The notes beneath the pieces are model-generated. The model was given only the letters and a program-made list of their open reading frames with translations, made no database searches and had not been told where the DNA came from. Below are positions 1 through 7,850 of a stretch of 64,000 bases of DNA, piece by piece. How positions within the stretch are numbered: position 1 is the first letter of the stretch; each line of letters starts with the position of its first letter. The position numbers and the translations under genes are program-made. The DNA comes from Ferranicluibacter quercicola (GTDB lineage Bacteria > Pseudomonadota > Alphaproteobacteria > Rhizobiales > Rhizobiaceae). The stretch spans positions 124,001 through 188,000 of the forward strand of contig NZ_JAJOZR010000008.1 of NCBI RefSeq assembly GCF_021168455.1. The letters are read 5' to 3'.

Positions 1-262
1 AACCGTGCATGCCGATCTCGTGACCGGCGTCCGCCACCGCCTTCATCTCGTCCCAGAAGGTCTCGATGGAGTGGCCGGGAATGAACCAGGTGGTCTTGAT
101 GCCCCATGTCTCGAACATCTTCAGCAGGCGGACGCTGCCGACCTTGCCGGCAAAGACGCCGCGCGAGATGTCGCAGGGGCTGTCCTCGCCGCCATAGGAG
201 CCGAGCCAGCCGGCAACCGCATCCACATCGATGCCGTAGGAAACGAAGATCTCTTTCGCCAT
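1..262 (-). CDS. Peptidoglycan/polysaccharide deacetylase, PgdA-like (partial, C-terminus outside window)
   Basis: Only the first 87 codons are present; the gene runs off the left edge. The minus-strand ATG at 262 follows an AAGGAAAA ribosome site. The protein opens MAKEIFVSYGIDVDAVAGWL and continues with GGEDSPCDISRG and TWFIPGHSIETF, ending near GHEIGMHG. This N-terminus closely resembles the Helicobacter pylori PgdA peptidoglycan deacetylase as I remember it (same MAKEI, GIDVDAVAGWLGSYGGEDSP and PGHSIETF blocks), which belongs to the NodB/carbohydrate esterase 4-type superfamily. D13 would fit the first metal/catalytic aspartate and the HG at the edge the zinc site. Inferred role: metal-dependent deacetylation of a cell-wall or related amide. 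An allantoinase-like PuuE function is the alternative and cannot be excluded without the missing C-terminus. Confidence 0.75.
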   Translation of the reverse strand, partial: MAKEIFVSYGIDVDAVAGWLGSYGGEDSPCDISRGVFAGKVGSVRLLKMFETWGIKTTWFIPGHSIETFWDEMKAVADAGHEIGMHG

Positions 263-325
263 GGCGTTTTCCTTATCCGAAGCGCGTCGAAAGCGTCAGC
301 TTAGACGGACGCGACCGCGCGTCAA

Positions 326-1276
326 CTATTCGCTGGCTTCGTTGAGCCGCTGGCAATCCTCGTCCGAGAGATCGATATCGGCGGATCTCGTCAGGCTCTG
401 CAGCTGTTCGAGGCTCGTGGCACTGGCGATCGGCGCGGTGACGCCGCGGCGGGCCATGATCCAGGCCAGCGCGATCTCGGCCTGCGTCGCGTGCTTCTCC
501 GCCGCGATGTCGTCGAGCGCACCGAGAATGCGCATGCCGCGGCCATCGAGATATTTCTCCACCCCCTTGCCACGCGCCTTGCCCTCGAGATCCTTGTGCG
601 AGCGGTACTTGCCCGACAGGAAGCCGGAGGCGAGGCTGTAATAGGTGATGACGCCGATCTCCTCGGCGATGCACAGATTGCGCAGCGCGCCGTCGAAGCT
701 CGCGCGGTCGTAGAGATTGTATTCCGGCTGGAGCACGTCGTAGCGCGGCAGGCCGTGTTCCGCGGCAACGTCGAGCGACTGGCGCAGCTGCCCCGCATCG
801 AGATTGGAGGCGCCGACGGCGCGGATCTTGCCCTGCTTGACGAGGGCGTCATAGGCGCCCAGCGTTTCCTCGTAAGGCGTCTCGGCATCCGGCCAGTGCG
901 AGAGGTAGAGATCGATATGGTCGGTGTTCAGCCGCAGCAGCGAATCGTCCACGGCCTTGCGGATCCACGTTTCCGAAAGCCCCTTCTTCCCTTCGCCCAT
1001 GTCGGAGCCGACCTTGGTGATGATGACGATCTCGTCGCGCGGACGCTTCGTCTGGCGCAGCCATTTGCCGATGATCGTCTCGGACTCGCCGCCCTGGTTG
1101 CCGGGCGCCCAGGCGGAATAGACGTCGGCCGTGTCGATGGCGTTGAAGCCGGCATCGAAGAAGGCGTCGAGCAGGCGGAAGGACGTGGTCTCGTCCGCGG
1201 TCCAGCCGAAGACATTGCCCCCGAACACCAGCGGCGCGATGGAAAGACCTGTACGGCCCAGATGTCTCTTTTCCAT
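326..1276 (-). CDS. Aldo/keto reductase
   Basis: 316-residue NADP-dependent aldo/keto reductase, cytosolic, of the (beta/alpha)8-barrel family. It opens MEKRHLGRTGLSIAPLVFGG. The catalytic tetrad is visible as D48 and Y53 (IDTADVYS), K88 (IITKVGS) and H127 (LYLSHWPD). Length is normal for the YajO/Tas-like group. An open frame extends upstream to 1447, but I place the start at 1276 because GGAGAG lies just before this ATG and family homology begins here. It is divergent from the Gfo/Idh gene. The physiological substrate (aldehyde, sugar or xenobiotic ketone) cannot be told from sequence. Confidence 0.9.
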   Translation of the reverse strand: MEKRHLGRTGLSIAPLVFGGNVFGWTADETTSFRLLDAFFDAGFNAIDTADVYSAWAPGNQGGESETIIGKWLRQTKRPRDEIVIITKVGSDMGEGKKGLSETWIRKAVDDSLLRLNTDHIDLYLSHWPDAETPYEETLGAYDALVKQGKIRAVGASNLDAGQLRQSLDVAAEHGLPRYDVLQPEYNLYDRASFDGALRNLCIAEEIGVITYYSLASGFLSGKYRSHKDLEGKARGKGVEKYLDGRGMRILGALDDIAAEKHATQAEIALAWIMARRGVTAPIASATSLEQLQSLTRSADIDLSDEDCQRLNEASE

Positions 1277-1503
1277 GAAAACTCTCCGGTTTGGTCTCGG
1301 ATCGAACGGTTCAGGCCGCAGCCCAGCCTTCGACATAGGGGCGCCCGACACCGCCTGACAGGGTGCGCTTGGCAAAAGGTGCGGCCGGCATCGCAAAAGC
1401 CGCACCAGAAACATGGGGGAAGCGCGGCCATCCGCGGACCACGACACAGACAGTCCGCCGCGTCCATGGCATAGTCCGGCGCACAGTCAGGGAGAAGCAT
1501 GTC

Positions 1504-2490
1504 ATGTTGAGGTTCGGAATTCTGTCGACCGCCAAGATCGGTCGCGATGCGGTCGTTCCCGCCATCCAGGACGCGGAAAACTGCGTCGTCACCGCCATTG
1601 CCAGCCGCGACGGCGCCCGCGCCCGCGCCATGGCGGACCGTTTTTCCGTGCCGCACGCCTTTGCGAGCTATGAGGAGATGCTGGCCTCCGACGTGATCGA
1701 CGCCGTCTACATCCCCCTGCCGACCGCCCAGCATGTCGAATGGTCGATCCGGGCGGCGGAAGCCGGCAAGCATGTGCTCTGCGAAAAGCCGATCGCCCTG
1801 AAGGCAGCAGAGATCGACCGGCTGATCGAGGCGCGCGACCGCACCGGCGTCCTGATCTCGGAAGCCTATATGATCACCTACAGCCCCGTCTGGCACAAGG
1901 TCCGCGCGCTGCTCGCCGAAGGCGCGATCGGCCGGCTGCGGCATGTGCAGGGCGCCTTCACCTATTTCAATCGCGACCCGGCGAACATGCGCAACATTCC
2001 CGAACTCGGCGGCGGCGGCCTTCCCGATATCGGCGTCTACCCCACCATGGCGACCCGGTTTTCGACCGGCATCGAGCCGCAGCGGGTGCAGGCGACGACG
2101 GAACGCGATGCGACCTTCGGCACCGATATCTATTCGAGCGTCCGGGCCGATTTCGGCACGTTCGAACTGTCCTTCTACATCTCCACCCAGCTTGCGGCCC
2201 GCCAGGTCATGGTGTTCCACGGCGAGGAGGGCATGATCGAGGTGACCTCGCCCTTCAATGCCGAGCGCTACGGCCGCCAGGAAGTGGCCCTGACCAACCA
2301 GAACCACAGCCAGTCGCAGCTTTTCCGCTTCCAGGACACGCGCCAGTACAAGCTTCAGGCCGAAGCCTTTTCGCGCGCGGCCACGGGCGGCAAAGACGAT
2401 GTCGTGACGCTCGAAAACTCGCGCGCCAACCAGGCCTTCATCGACGCGATCTACCGCGCCAGCGACAAGGACGGCTGGGAAGCCGTCTGA
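1504..2490 (+). CDS. Gfo/Idh/MocA family oxidoreductase
   Basis: 328-residue NAD(P)-dependent dehydrogenase of the Gfo/Idh/MocA family. The N-terminal Rossmann fold starts directly with FGILSTAKIG (residues 4-13), and the family motif EKP (CEKPIAL) sits at residues 94-96. The C-terminal half is the alpha/beta substrate domain, with GGGGLPDIGVYP. The ATG at 1504 is preceded by AGGGAGAAG; longer open frames upstream lack homology. It probably oxidises a sugar, inositol or dihydrodiol-type substrate, but neighbours give no hint which. The IS element lies about 50 bases after its stop, so the gene is intact. Confidence 0.88.
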   Translation: MLRFGILSTAKIGRDAVVPAIQDAENCVVTAIASRDGARARAMADRFSVPHAFASYEEMLASDVIDAVYIPLPTAQHVEWSIRAAEAGKHVLCEKPIALKAAEIDRLIEARDRTGVLISEAYMITYSPVWHKVRALLAEGAIGRLRHVQGAFTYFNRDPANMRNIPELGGGGLPDIGVYPTMATRFSTGIEPQRVQATTERDATFGTDIYSSVRADFGTFELSFYISTQLAARQVMVFHGEEGMIEVTSPFNAERYGRQEVALTNQNHSQSQLFRFQDTRQYKLQAEAFSRAATGGKDDVVTLENSRANQAFIDAIYRASDKDGWEAV

Positions 2491-2522
2491 GACTTCCGAT
2501 AAAGCGCCGCATCGTCTCCTCC

Positions 2523-2542
2523 GTCATCCTTGGGCCTTGTCC
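2523..2542. repeat. Left arm of a RIME-like palindrome interrupted by the IS
   Basis: GTCATCCTTGGGCCTTGTCC is a slightly altered copy of the left outer arm of the RIME-like palindromes at 22062 and 60494, where the arm reads GTCATCCTCGG(G/C)CTTGT. The matching right arm is at 3814-3832, on the other side of the IS. The central part of the palindrome, about 65 bases in the intact copies, is missing. Confidence 0.75.
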
Positions 2543-3813
2543 CACTGCTGTCCGGTTTAAATTTGTAGACAAGGTGCACGGTGTTGATTCTACTCGTATT
2601 CGAGCGTTTGGCGACGATCTCGGACACGAAAGGGAGGCAACACCGTGCGGCATCACAATAGCGTCTTTCATGATCTTTTGAAGCGTGTTCCCTGGTCGGC
2701 GTTCGATCGGCTGGTCGAGGAACACAATGCCGACAAGCATGTGCGGCGGCTGTCGACGAAGACCCAGTTGATCGCGCTTTTGTACGGCCAGCTTGCGGGC
2801 GCCGTGAGCCTTCGCGAGATCGCCGCAGGGCTGGAGAGCCATTCGGCACGGCTCTATCATCTGGGCGCGCGGCCAACCACGCGCTCGACGCTTGCTGATG
2901 CCAATGCGAAGCGATCCAGTGCGGTGTTTGCCGGCCTCTTTGCCGAACGGGTGGCAAGAGCGGGGCGCGGCCTTCGCCGGGCCGTTGGCGAGGCGACCTA
3001 TCTTATCGATGCGACAGGGGTTCGCCTGTCGGGTGCCGGATCGCAATGGGCGCGGTTCTCCCATCAGGCCTGTGGCGCCAAGGTTCACGTGATCTACGAT
3101 GCGGATGCCGAACGGCCGATCTATGCGACCGTCACCCCGGCCAATGTTAATGACATCACCGCGGCCAAAGCCATGCCGATCGAGCCGGGCGCCACCTATG
3201 TCTTTGATCTTGGCTATTATGACTTCGGCTGGTGGGCTGAAATGGACAAGGCGGGATGCCGGATCGTAACCCGGTTCAAGTCGCACACGCCGCTGACCGT
3301 AACACGCGAACAGCCGGTCGAAGAGACCGGCCCGATCCTGTCGGACCGCATCGGTTTCCTGCCGGCACGTCAGGCAAGAAACCGGAAGAACCCGTTCGGT
3401 GATCCGGTTCGCGAGATCACCGTGAGAACCGAGACAGGCAAGGTGCTGCGGGTTCTCTCCAACGACCTCGATGCGCCGGCACAGGAGATCGCGGATCTCT
3501 ACAAGCGCCGTTGGGCGATCGAGCTGTTTTTCCGCTGGGTCAAGCAGACGCTGAAGATCCGGCATTTTCTGGGCACGTCGGAGAACGCCGTCCGCATTCA
3601 GATCGCCGTCGCCCTGATCGCCTACCTCCTGCTGCGATGCGCGCAGGCCGACCAGACGATCATCTCGAGCCCGATTGCCTTCGCCCGTCTGGTGCGCGCC
3701 AACCTGATGCACCGCCGCCGAACCGACCGCCTCCTCGAGCCGCCGCCAAACCACATCCGAAGTAAGAACCAATTGGCGTTCCAATGGGCAGAGATTTAAA
3801 CCGGACAGCAGTG
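2543..3813 (+). mobile_element. IS4-family insertion sequence, complete
   Basis: About 1.27 kb element with one transposase gene. The ends are a perfect inverted repeat: CACTGCTGTCCGGTTTAAAT at 2543-2562 and its complement at 3794-3813. The identity continues outward into the flanking RIME arms, giving 30 perfectly matched bases per side (2533-2562 and 3794-3823). The outer boundary of the IS is therefore uncertain by up to 10 bases. No direct target-site duplication is visible; the flanks are inverted copies of each other. The transposase is full length, so the element looks capable of transposition. Confidence 0.88.
2645..3799 (+). CDS. IS4-family DDE transposase (DUF4372-type N-terminus)
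   Basis: 384-residue transposase. The N-terminal region (about 1-85, FHDLLKRVPWSAFDRLVEEH to STLADAN) is the DUF4372-type DNA-binding part. The RNase H-like core carries D122 (YLIDATGVRL), D188 (YVFDLGYYDF) and E293 within the IS4 'YREK' type motif (YKRRWAIELFFRWVK, residues 286-300). All three catalytic residues are present, with no frameshift. The start is GTG at 2645 behind AGGGAGGCAACACC. The stop codon TAA falls inside the right inverted repeat, so the element is compact. Confidence 0.93.
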   Translation: MRHHNSVFHDLLKRVPWSAFDRLVEEHNADKHVRRLSTKTQLIALLYGQLAGAVSLREIAAGLESHSARLYHLGARPTTRSTLADANAKRSSAVFAGLFAERVARAGRGLRRAVGEATYLIDATGVRLSGAGSQWARFSHQACGAKVHVIYDADAERPIYATVTPANVNDITAAKAMPIEPGATYVFDLGYYDFGWWAEMDKAGCRIVTRFKSHTPLTVTREQPVEETGPILSDRIGFLPARQARNRKNPFGDPVREITVRTETGKVLRVLSNDLDAPAQEIADLYKRRWAIELFFRWVKQTLKIRHFLGTSENAVRIQIAVALIAYLLLRCAQADQTIISSPIAFARLVRANLMHRRRTDRLLEPPPNHIRSKNQLAFQWAEI

Positions 3814-3832
3814 GGACAAGGCCGAGGATGAC
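3814..3832. repeat. Right arm of the RIME-like palindrome interrupted by the IS
   Basis: GGACAAGGCCGAGGATGAC is the inverted partner of the arm at 2523-2542 and matches the outer arms of the two intact palindromes in the window (22062-22166 and 60494-60599). Confidence 0.75.
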
Positions 3833-3879
3833 GATCGTGGAGGGTTGTTGGTCATCCATCGGTGATAGCCGGGAAACGG

Positions 3880-4143
3880 TCAGACGAGCCCGACGAGGCT
3901 CGACGCGGTGGTGCCGGTCGCAAGGATGCGGTCGGCCCGCAGCGGCAGCAGCGTGCCCTGGGGAATGCCGGTAAGCGTGACGAGCGCGCCGGACTGCATG
4001 CGCAGCGCGAGCGAGCCTTCCGATCCCACGAAGATCGCCCGCGTCGTCTCGGGCAGGTCGGCCGTGTCGGCCGGCGTGATGGCGAAGGCGTGGGTGGCGG
4101 GGCTCGAAAGAGAATTTGCCGTGTGGGCGAAACGGTCGGTCAT
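3880..4143 (-). CDS. Spike base protein, RCAP_Rcc01079-like (lone gene)
   Basis: 87-residue protein starting MTDRFAHTANSLSSPATHAF, with ITPADTADLPETTRAIFVG in the middle and ending in the repeated-beta pattern LPLRADRILATGTTASSLVGLV. This pattern matches the small 'spike base protein' family named after the gene transfer agent gene rcc01079 of Rhodobacter capsulatus. Such proteins sit at the base of phage-like tail spikes or occur alone in alphaproteobacterial genomes. Here it is alone, between the IS and xseA, and divergent from xseA. The start is chosen at the ATG at 4143, behind AAGGA; a longer frame runs up to 4278 but would overlap the xseA upstream region. Function outside a GTA cluster is unknown. 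Confidence 0.7.
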   Translation of the reverse strand: MTDRFAHTANSLSSPATHAFAITPADTADLPETTRAIFVGSEGSLALRMQSGALVTLTGIPQGTLLPLRADRILATGTTASSLVGLV

Positions 4144-4287
4144 GGGTCTGTCGTCCTTCTCTCGGTTCACATTGGTCTTTCGCCGACAGAATGCCGCAGG
4201 ACGGCGCGGCGGGGAAAAACGATGGCGACATTCTTCGCCGGAACGCCGCATCTGGTCTTCTGCGCGGGGGCGCGTCACAATGGCGGC

Positions 4288-5856
4288 ATGAGCTTTTCCT
4301 TCGATGCCGATTCGCCGTCAAACCTGTGGGAATATTCCGTTTCCGAGCTGTCCGGCTCGATCAAGCGGACGATGGAGCAGGCCTTCGACCAGGTGCGCGT
4401 GCGCGGAGAAATCTGCGGCTATCGCGGTCCGCATTCCTCGGGCCATGCCTATTTCGGGCTGAAGGACGAACGCGCCCGCATCGACGCCGTGGTCTGGAAG
4501 GGCACGATGGGCAAGCTGCGCTTCAAGCCCGAAGAGGGCATGGAGGTGATCGCCGTCGGCAAGGTCACGACCTTCCCCGGCTCGTCCAAATACCAGATCA
4601 TGATCGAGACGCTGGAGCCTGCCGGTGCCGGCGCGCTGATGGCGCTTCTGGAAGAGCGCCGGCGCAAGCTTGCCGCCGAAGGCCTGTTCGAGGACAGCCG
4701 CAAGCAGCGCCTGCCGTTCATGCCGCGCGTCATCGGCGTCGTCACCTCGCCCACCGGCGCCGTCATCCGCGATATCCTGCACCGCATCGCCGATCGCTTT
4801 CCCGTGCATGTCGTCGTCTGGCCGGTCAAGGTGCAGGGCGAGGGCTCCGGCGACGAGGTGGCCGCCGCCATCCGCGGCTTCAATGCGCTGGAGCCCGGCG
4901 GGCCGATCGTCCGGCCGGACGTGCTGATCGTCGCGCGCGGCGGCGGCAGTCTCGAGGACCTCTGGGGCTTCAACGACGAGGCCGTGGTGCGGGCCGCCGC
5001 CGCCTCCGATATTCCGCTCATCTCCGCCGTCGGGCACGAGACCGACTGGACGCTGATCGACCACGCGGCCGACCGTCGCGCGCCGACGCCGACGGGTGCC
5101 GCGGAAATGGCGGTGCCGGTGCGCGCCGACCTCGAGGCGACGCTGACGGCGCTGACGGCGCGCCTGCGCAATGCTGCCGGCCGGCATATGGACCATCGCC
5201 GGCACGCGCTGCGCGCCCTTGCACGCGCGCTGCCCTCGCTCGATCAGGTGCTCGCCCTGCCCCGCCGCCGCTTCGACGAGGCGGCCTCCGGGCTCGTGCG
5301 CGGGCTGGTGTCGAACACCGCCGACAAGCGCCGCAGCTTCGAGCGCGTCGGCGCGCATCTGCGCCCCGACATGCTCGCCGCCCGGATCAACGACCGCCGC
5401 CAGCGGCTTCTCGAACGGATGGTGCGGGCGGAGCGCAATGTCGAACGGCTGATCGCCCGCGCCGGCACGCGCGTGACCTCGGCGGATGCGGCGCTGCGCG
5501 GCCTGCCCGTGCGGCTGCTCTCGCAGATCCATCGCTCCGCCGACCGGCTGCACGGCCTGTCAGGCCGCGCGGACGCCGCCGTCGCCGCCGAGCTGCGGCG
5601 CGCCCGCAGCGCTGTTACGGCGCAGGACCGGGTGCTGCAGTCGCTCTCCTACCAGAACGTGCTTGCCCGCGGCTACGCGATCGTGCGGGATGCCGACGGC
5701 GCACCGGTCAAGGCCGCCGCCGCGCTCTCCACCGGCCAGTCCGTGGCCCTGCAATTTGCCGACGGCACGGTCGGTGCAATCACCACCGAGGGAACGGCAC
5801 CGAAAACGCGCAAGCGCGGCAGCGCGGTGCCGGCCAAGCAGGGCAGCCTGTTCTAG
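4288..5856 (+). CDS. xseA: Exodeoxyribonuclease VII large subunit
   Basis: 522-residue large subunit of exonuclease VII, which with XseB degrades single-stranded DNA from both ends and acts in mismatch repair and stalled-fork processing. Residues about 10-105 are the OB-fold (NLWEYSVSELSGSIKR, RVRGEICGYRGPHSSGHAYF). The catalytic core includes VIGVVTSPTGAVIRDI near residue 155 and RGGGSLEDLWGFNDE, followed by a long Arg/Ala-rich coiled-coil region and a C-terminal segment with QSLSYQNVLARGYAI. The start at 4288 matches the rhizobial family N-terminus; an upstream open frame from 3862 is not homologous. No xseB is nearby. Confidence 0.97.
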   Translation: MSFSFDADSPSNLWEYSVSELSGSIKRTMEQAFDQVRVRGEICGYRGPHSSGHAYFGLKDERARIDAVVWKGTMGKLRFKPEEGMEVIAVGKVTTFPGSSKYQIMIETLEPAGAGALMALLEERRRKLAAEGLFEDSRKQRLPFMPRVIGVVTSPTGAVIRDILHRIADRFPVHVVVWPVKVQGEGSGDEVAAAIRGFNALEPGGPIVRPDVLIVARGGGSLEDLWGFNDEAVVRAAAASDIPLISAVGHETDWTLIDHAADRRAPTPTGAAEMAVPVRADLEATLTALTARLRNAAGRHMDHRRHALRALARALPSLDQVLALPRRRFDEAASGLVRGLVSNTADKRRSFERVGAHLRPDMLAARINDRRQRLLERMVRAERNVERLIARAGTRVTSADAALRGLPVRLLSQIHRSADRLHGLSGRADAAVAAELRRARSAVTAQDRVLQSLSYQNVLARGYAIVRDADGAPVKAAAALSTGQSVALQFADGTVGAITTEGTAPKTRKRGSAVPAKQGSLF

Positions 5857-5925
5857 GGCTTGGCAAGCACAGACGGGCCGGGTTGCCGCAGACCGATGCG
5901 ACGACGAACCGTTCGAGGATATCCG

Positions 5926-6537
5926 ATGCATTTCCTTCTCGTGCTCGCCCATCCGCTGCAGGACAGCTTCGCCGGGGCCGTGGCCGACACCGCGACGCGG
6001 GCGCTGGAGGCCAATGGCCACAGCGTCGATCGGCTCGACCTCTATGCGGAGGACTTCGATCCGCGCCTCGCCCAAGCGGAGCGACGCGGCTATTTCGACG
6101 ACCCCTACGACACCACGGGCATCGCGCCGATCGTGGAGAGACTGTCGGCGGCCGAAGGGCTGATTCTCGTCTTTCCGCAATGGTGGTTCAATTTCCCGGC
6201 GATCCTCAAGGGCTTCTTCGACCGCGTCTTCGTGCCCGGCATCGCCTTCACCCATGACGCGGCGCGCGGGCGGATCGTGCGCAAGCTGACGAATATCCGC
6301 CTGCTCCATGCCTATACGACCACCGGCTCGCCCTGGTGGGTCGCACGCCTCGTCATGGGCGACCCCGTTCGCCGACTGATGCGGCGCGGCATCGCGCCGT
6401 TCTGCGCCGAGGGCGTGGACTTCCGGATGCTGTCGCTGCACGACATGGACCGGGTGACGGACGCGCGACGCCGCGCCCATCTCGAGCGCATCACGCGGCG
6501 CCTGCACCGGGTCGGGCGTGCGGGAACGCTTCCGTAA
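5926..6537 (+). CDS. NAD(P)H-dependent oxidoreductase, flavodoxin-like fold
   Basis: 203-residue protein of the NAD(P)H dehydrogenase (quinone)/KefF-MdaB type. It opens MHFLLVLAHPLQDSFAGAVA, the FMN phosphate-binding segment. The family hallmark FPQWWFNFPAILKGFFDRVF is near residues 86-105. Expected activity is FMN- or FAD-dependent two-electron reduction of quinones or related electrophiles in the cytosol. The ATG at 5926 follows GAGGAT. It lies 69 bases after xseA in the same direction and may be co-transcribed with it. Confidence 0.88.
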   Translation: MHFLLVLAHPLQDSFAGAVADTATRALEANGHSVDRLDLYAEDFDPRLAQAERRGYFDDPYDTTGIAPIVERLSAAEGLILVFPQWWFNFPAILKGFFDRVFVPGIAFTHDAARGRIVRKLTNIRLLHAYTTTGSPWWVARLVMGDPVRRLMRRGIAPFCAEGVDFRMLSLHDMDRVTDARRRAHLERITRRLHRVGRAGTLP

Positions 6538-6587
6538 CGATTTTCCGGGACAAGTTGGATCTGTTTTCCGCGAAGCCCGGAGGGATC

Positions 6588-6938
6588 ATGCCGGTCGAAC
6601 TGTCCGCAACGCAGGCGCTGACGCTCTGGCACACGGTCTCGCTCGATCAGGTGCGCATCGAGACCGGCGACCTGACGCTGCGGCAGATGGCCATTCTTCT
6701 CCATATCTACCTCGTCCCGCCGCCGCACACGGTGCGCGGCCTTGCCGCGACGCTGGGGGTCACCAAGCCGGTGATCACGCGGGCACTGGACACGATGGGC
6801 GAGCGCGGACTGGTGGAGCGGGTGCGCGACGAGCGCGACCGCCGCAACGTCGTCATCAAACGCACCGTCACCGGCGCGCTCTATCTTGAAAAGCTCGGCG
6901 ATCTGATCATTGATCGTGGCCGTAGACTGTCGCTCTGA
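6588..6938 (+). CDS. MarR-family transcriptional regulator (short)
   Basis: 116-residue winged-helix regulator. The DNA-binding part is clear: LTLRQMAILLHIY, then VRGLAATLGVTKPVITRALDTM (recognition helix) and ERGLVERVRDERDRRNVVI, the MarR wing. It is shorter than typical MarR proteins (about 140-150 residues) because dimerisation helices at both ends are short. The ATG at 6588 has GGAGGG upstream. Only 36 bases separate it from the NlpC/P60 hydrolase gene, so the two are probably one transcription unit and the regulator may control cell-wall hydrolase expression. That link is inferred from position only. Confidence 0.85.
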   Translation: MPVELSATQALTLWHTVSLDQVRIETGDLTLRQMAILLHIYLVPPPHTVRGLAATLGVTKPVITRALDTMGERGLVERVRDERDRRNVVIKRTVTGALYLEKLGDLIIDRGRRLSL

Positions 6939-6974
6939 CCCTCTCCTTCCCACACCTCCTTTCCTGTGAGCGTA

Positions 6975-7841
6975 ATGACCCATTCCTTCGACCGCAGGCT
7001 TCATGCCTTTCGCCCGGATCTCGCGGAGGAAAGCCTGCGCGGCCATGTGGATGCGCTGGCCTATACCGCCGGTTCGTCTGCCGTCTGCTGCGTGCCGGTG
7101 ATGCCGCTGCGGGCCGAGCCGGATCTCGGCTGCGGCACCGATACGGAGCTCCTGATCGGCGAGACCGTGCGTGTGCTCGACACCTCGCAGGGCTGGGCCT
7201 GGGTCAAGGCGGATGCGGACAGCTATGTCGGCTACGTCCCGGATTTCGCGGTGGTCAGCATTCAGAAGAGCCCGACGCACATCATCACCGCGCCGCGCAC
7301 CTTCGTCTATTCCGGCGCGGATCTGCGCTTTCCCACCGTGCAGGCGCTGTCGATGGGCAGCCGCATCACCGCGATCGACGAGCGTGGCACCCGCGGCACA
7401 CGCTATTTCCTTCTGGAGAATGGCCAGGCGGTCGTCGCCGGTCATTGCGCGCCGGTCGGCGAGGCCCTGCCGGGCGACTATGTCTCCATCGCCGCACGCT
7501 TCCTCGAAACGCCCTATCTCTGGGGCGGCCGTTCCGGCTTCGGCATCGATTGCTCGGGGCTCGTGCAACTGTCGCTGATGATGACCGGCGTCAGCGCGCC
7601 GCGCGACACCGACCTGCAGGCCGCATCCCTCGGCCACGAGATCGCCCGCGAAGATCTGCGCCGCGGCGACCTCGTCTTCTGGAAAGGGCATGTGGCGATT
7701 ATGGAGGATGGCGCGACCCTGATCCATGCCAATGGCAACACCATGACGGTGGCGCGCGAAGGGCTGGACGAGGCCATCGAGCGGATCGGATGGCTCTACG
7801 AACAGCCGACCGCCTTCCGCCGGCCCGTCGAACGGCTCTGA
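6975..7841 (+). CDS. NlpC/P60 family cell-wall hydrolase with SH3 domains
   Basis: 288-residue putative peptidoglycan endopeptidase. Bacterial SH3-like segments occupy about residues 30-165 (VPVMPLRAEPDL, GETVRVLDTSQGWAWVKADADSYVGYV). The C-terminal NlpC/P60 domain has catalytic C193 (GIDCSGLVQ), H239 (FWKGHVAIM) and H251 (IHANGNTM). No signal peptide is evident, as in other YkfC-like hydrolases that cleave gamma-D-Glu-diamino acid bonds of muropeptides in the cytosol; secretion by another route is possible. The start at ATG 6975 is preferred; GTG at 6966 would add three residues. It is convergent with the next gene, 9 bases away. Confidence 0.9.
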   Translation: MTHSFDRRLHAFRPDLAEESLRGHVDALAYTAGSSAVCCVPVMPLRAEPDLGCGTDTELLIGETVRVLDTSQGWAWVKADADSYVGYVPDFAVVSIQKSPTHIITAPRTFVYSGADLRFPTVQALSMGSRITAIDERGTRGTRYFLLENGQAVVAGHCAPVGEALPGDYVSIAARFLETPYLWGGRSGFGIDCSGLVQLSLMMTGVSAPRDTDLQAASLGHEIAREDLRRGDLVFWKGHVAIMEDGATLIHANGNTMTVAREGLDEAIERIGWLYEQPTAFRRPVERL

Positions 7842-7850
7842 AACACGAGA

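Noticed and set aside
2438..4321. 627-codon minus-strand frame across the IS
   Set aside because: Runs through Gfo/Idh end, IS inverted repeats and spike-base gene; an artefact of the transposase's antisense strand.
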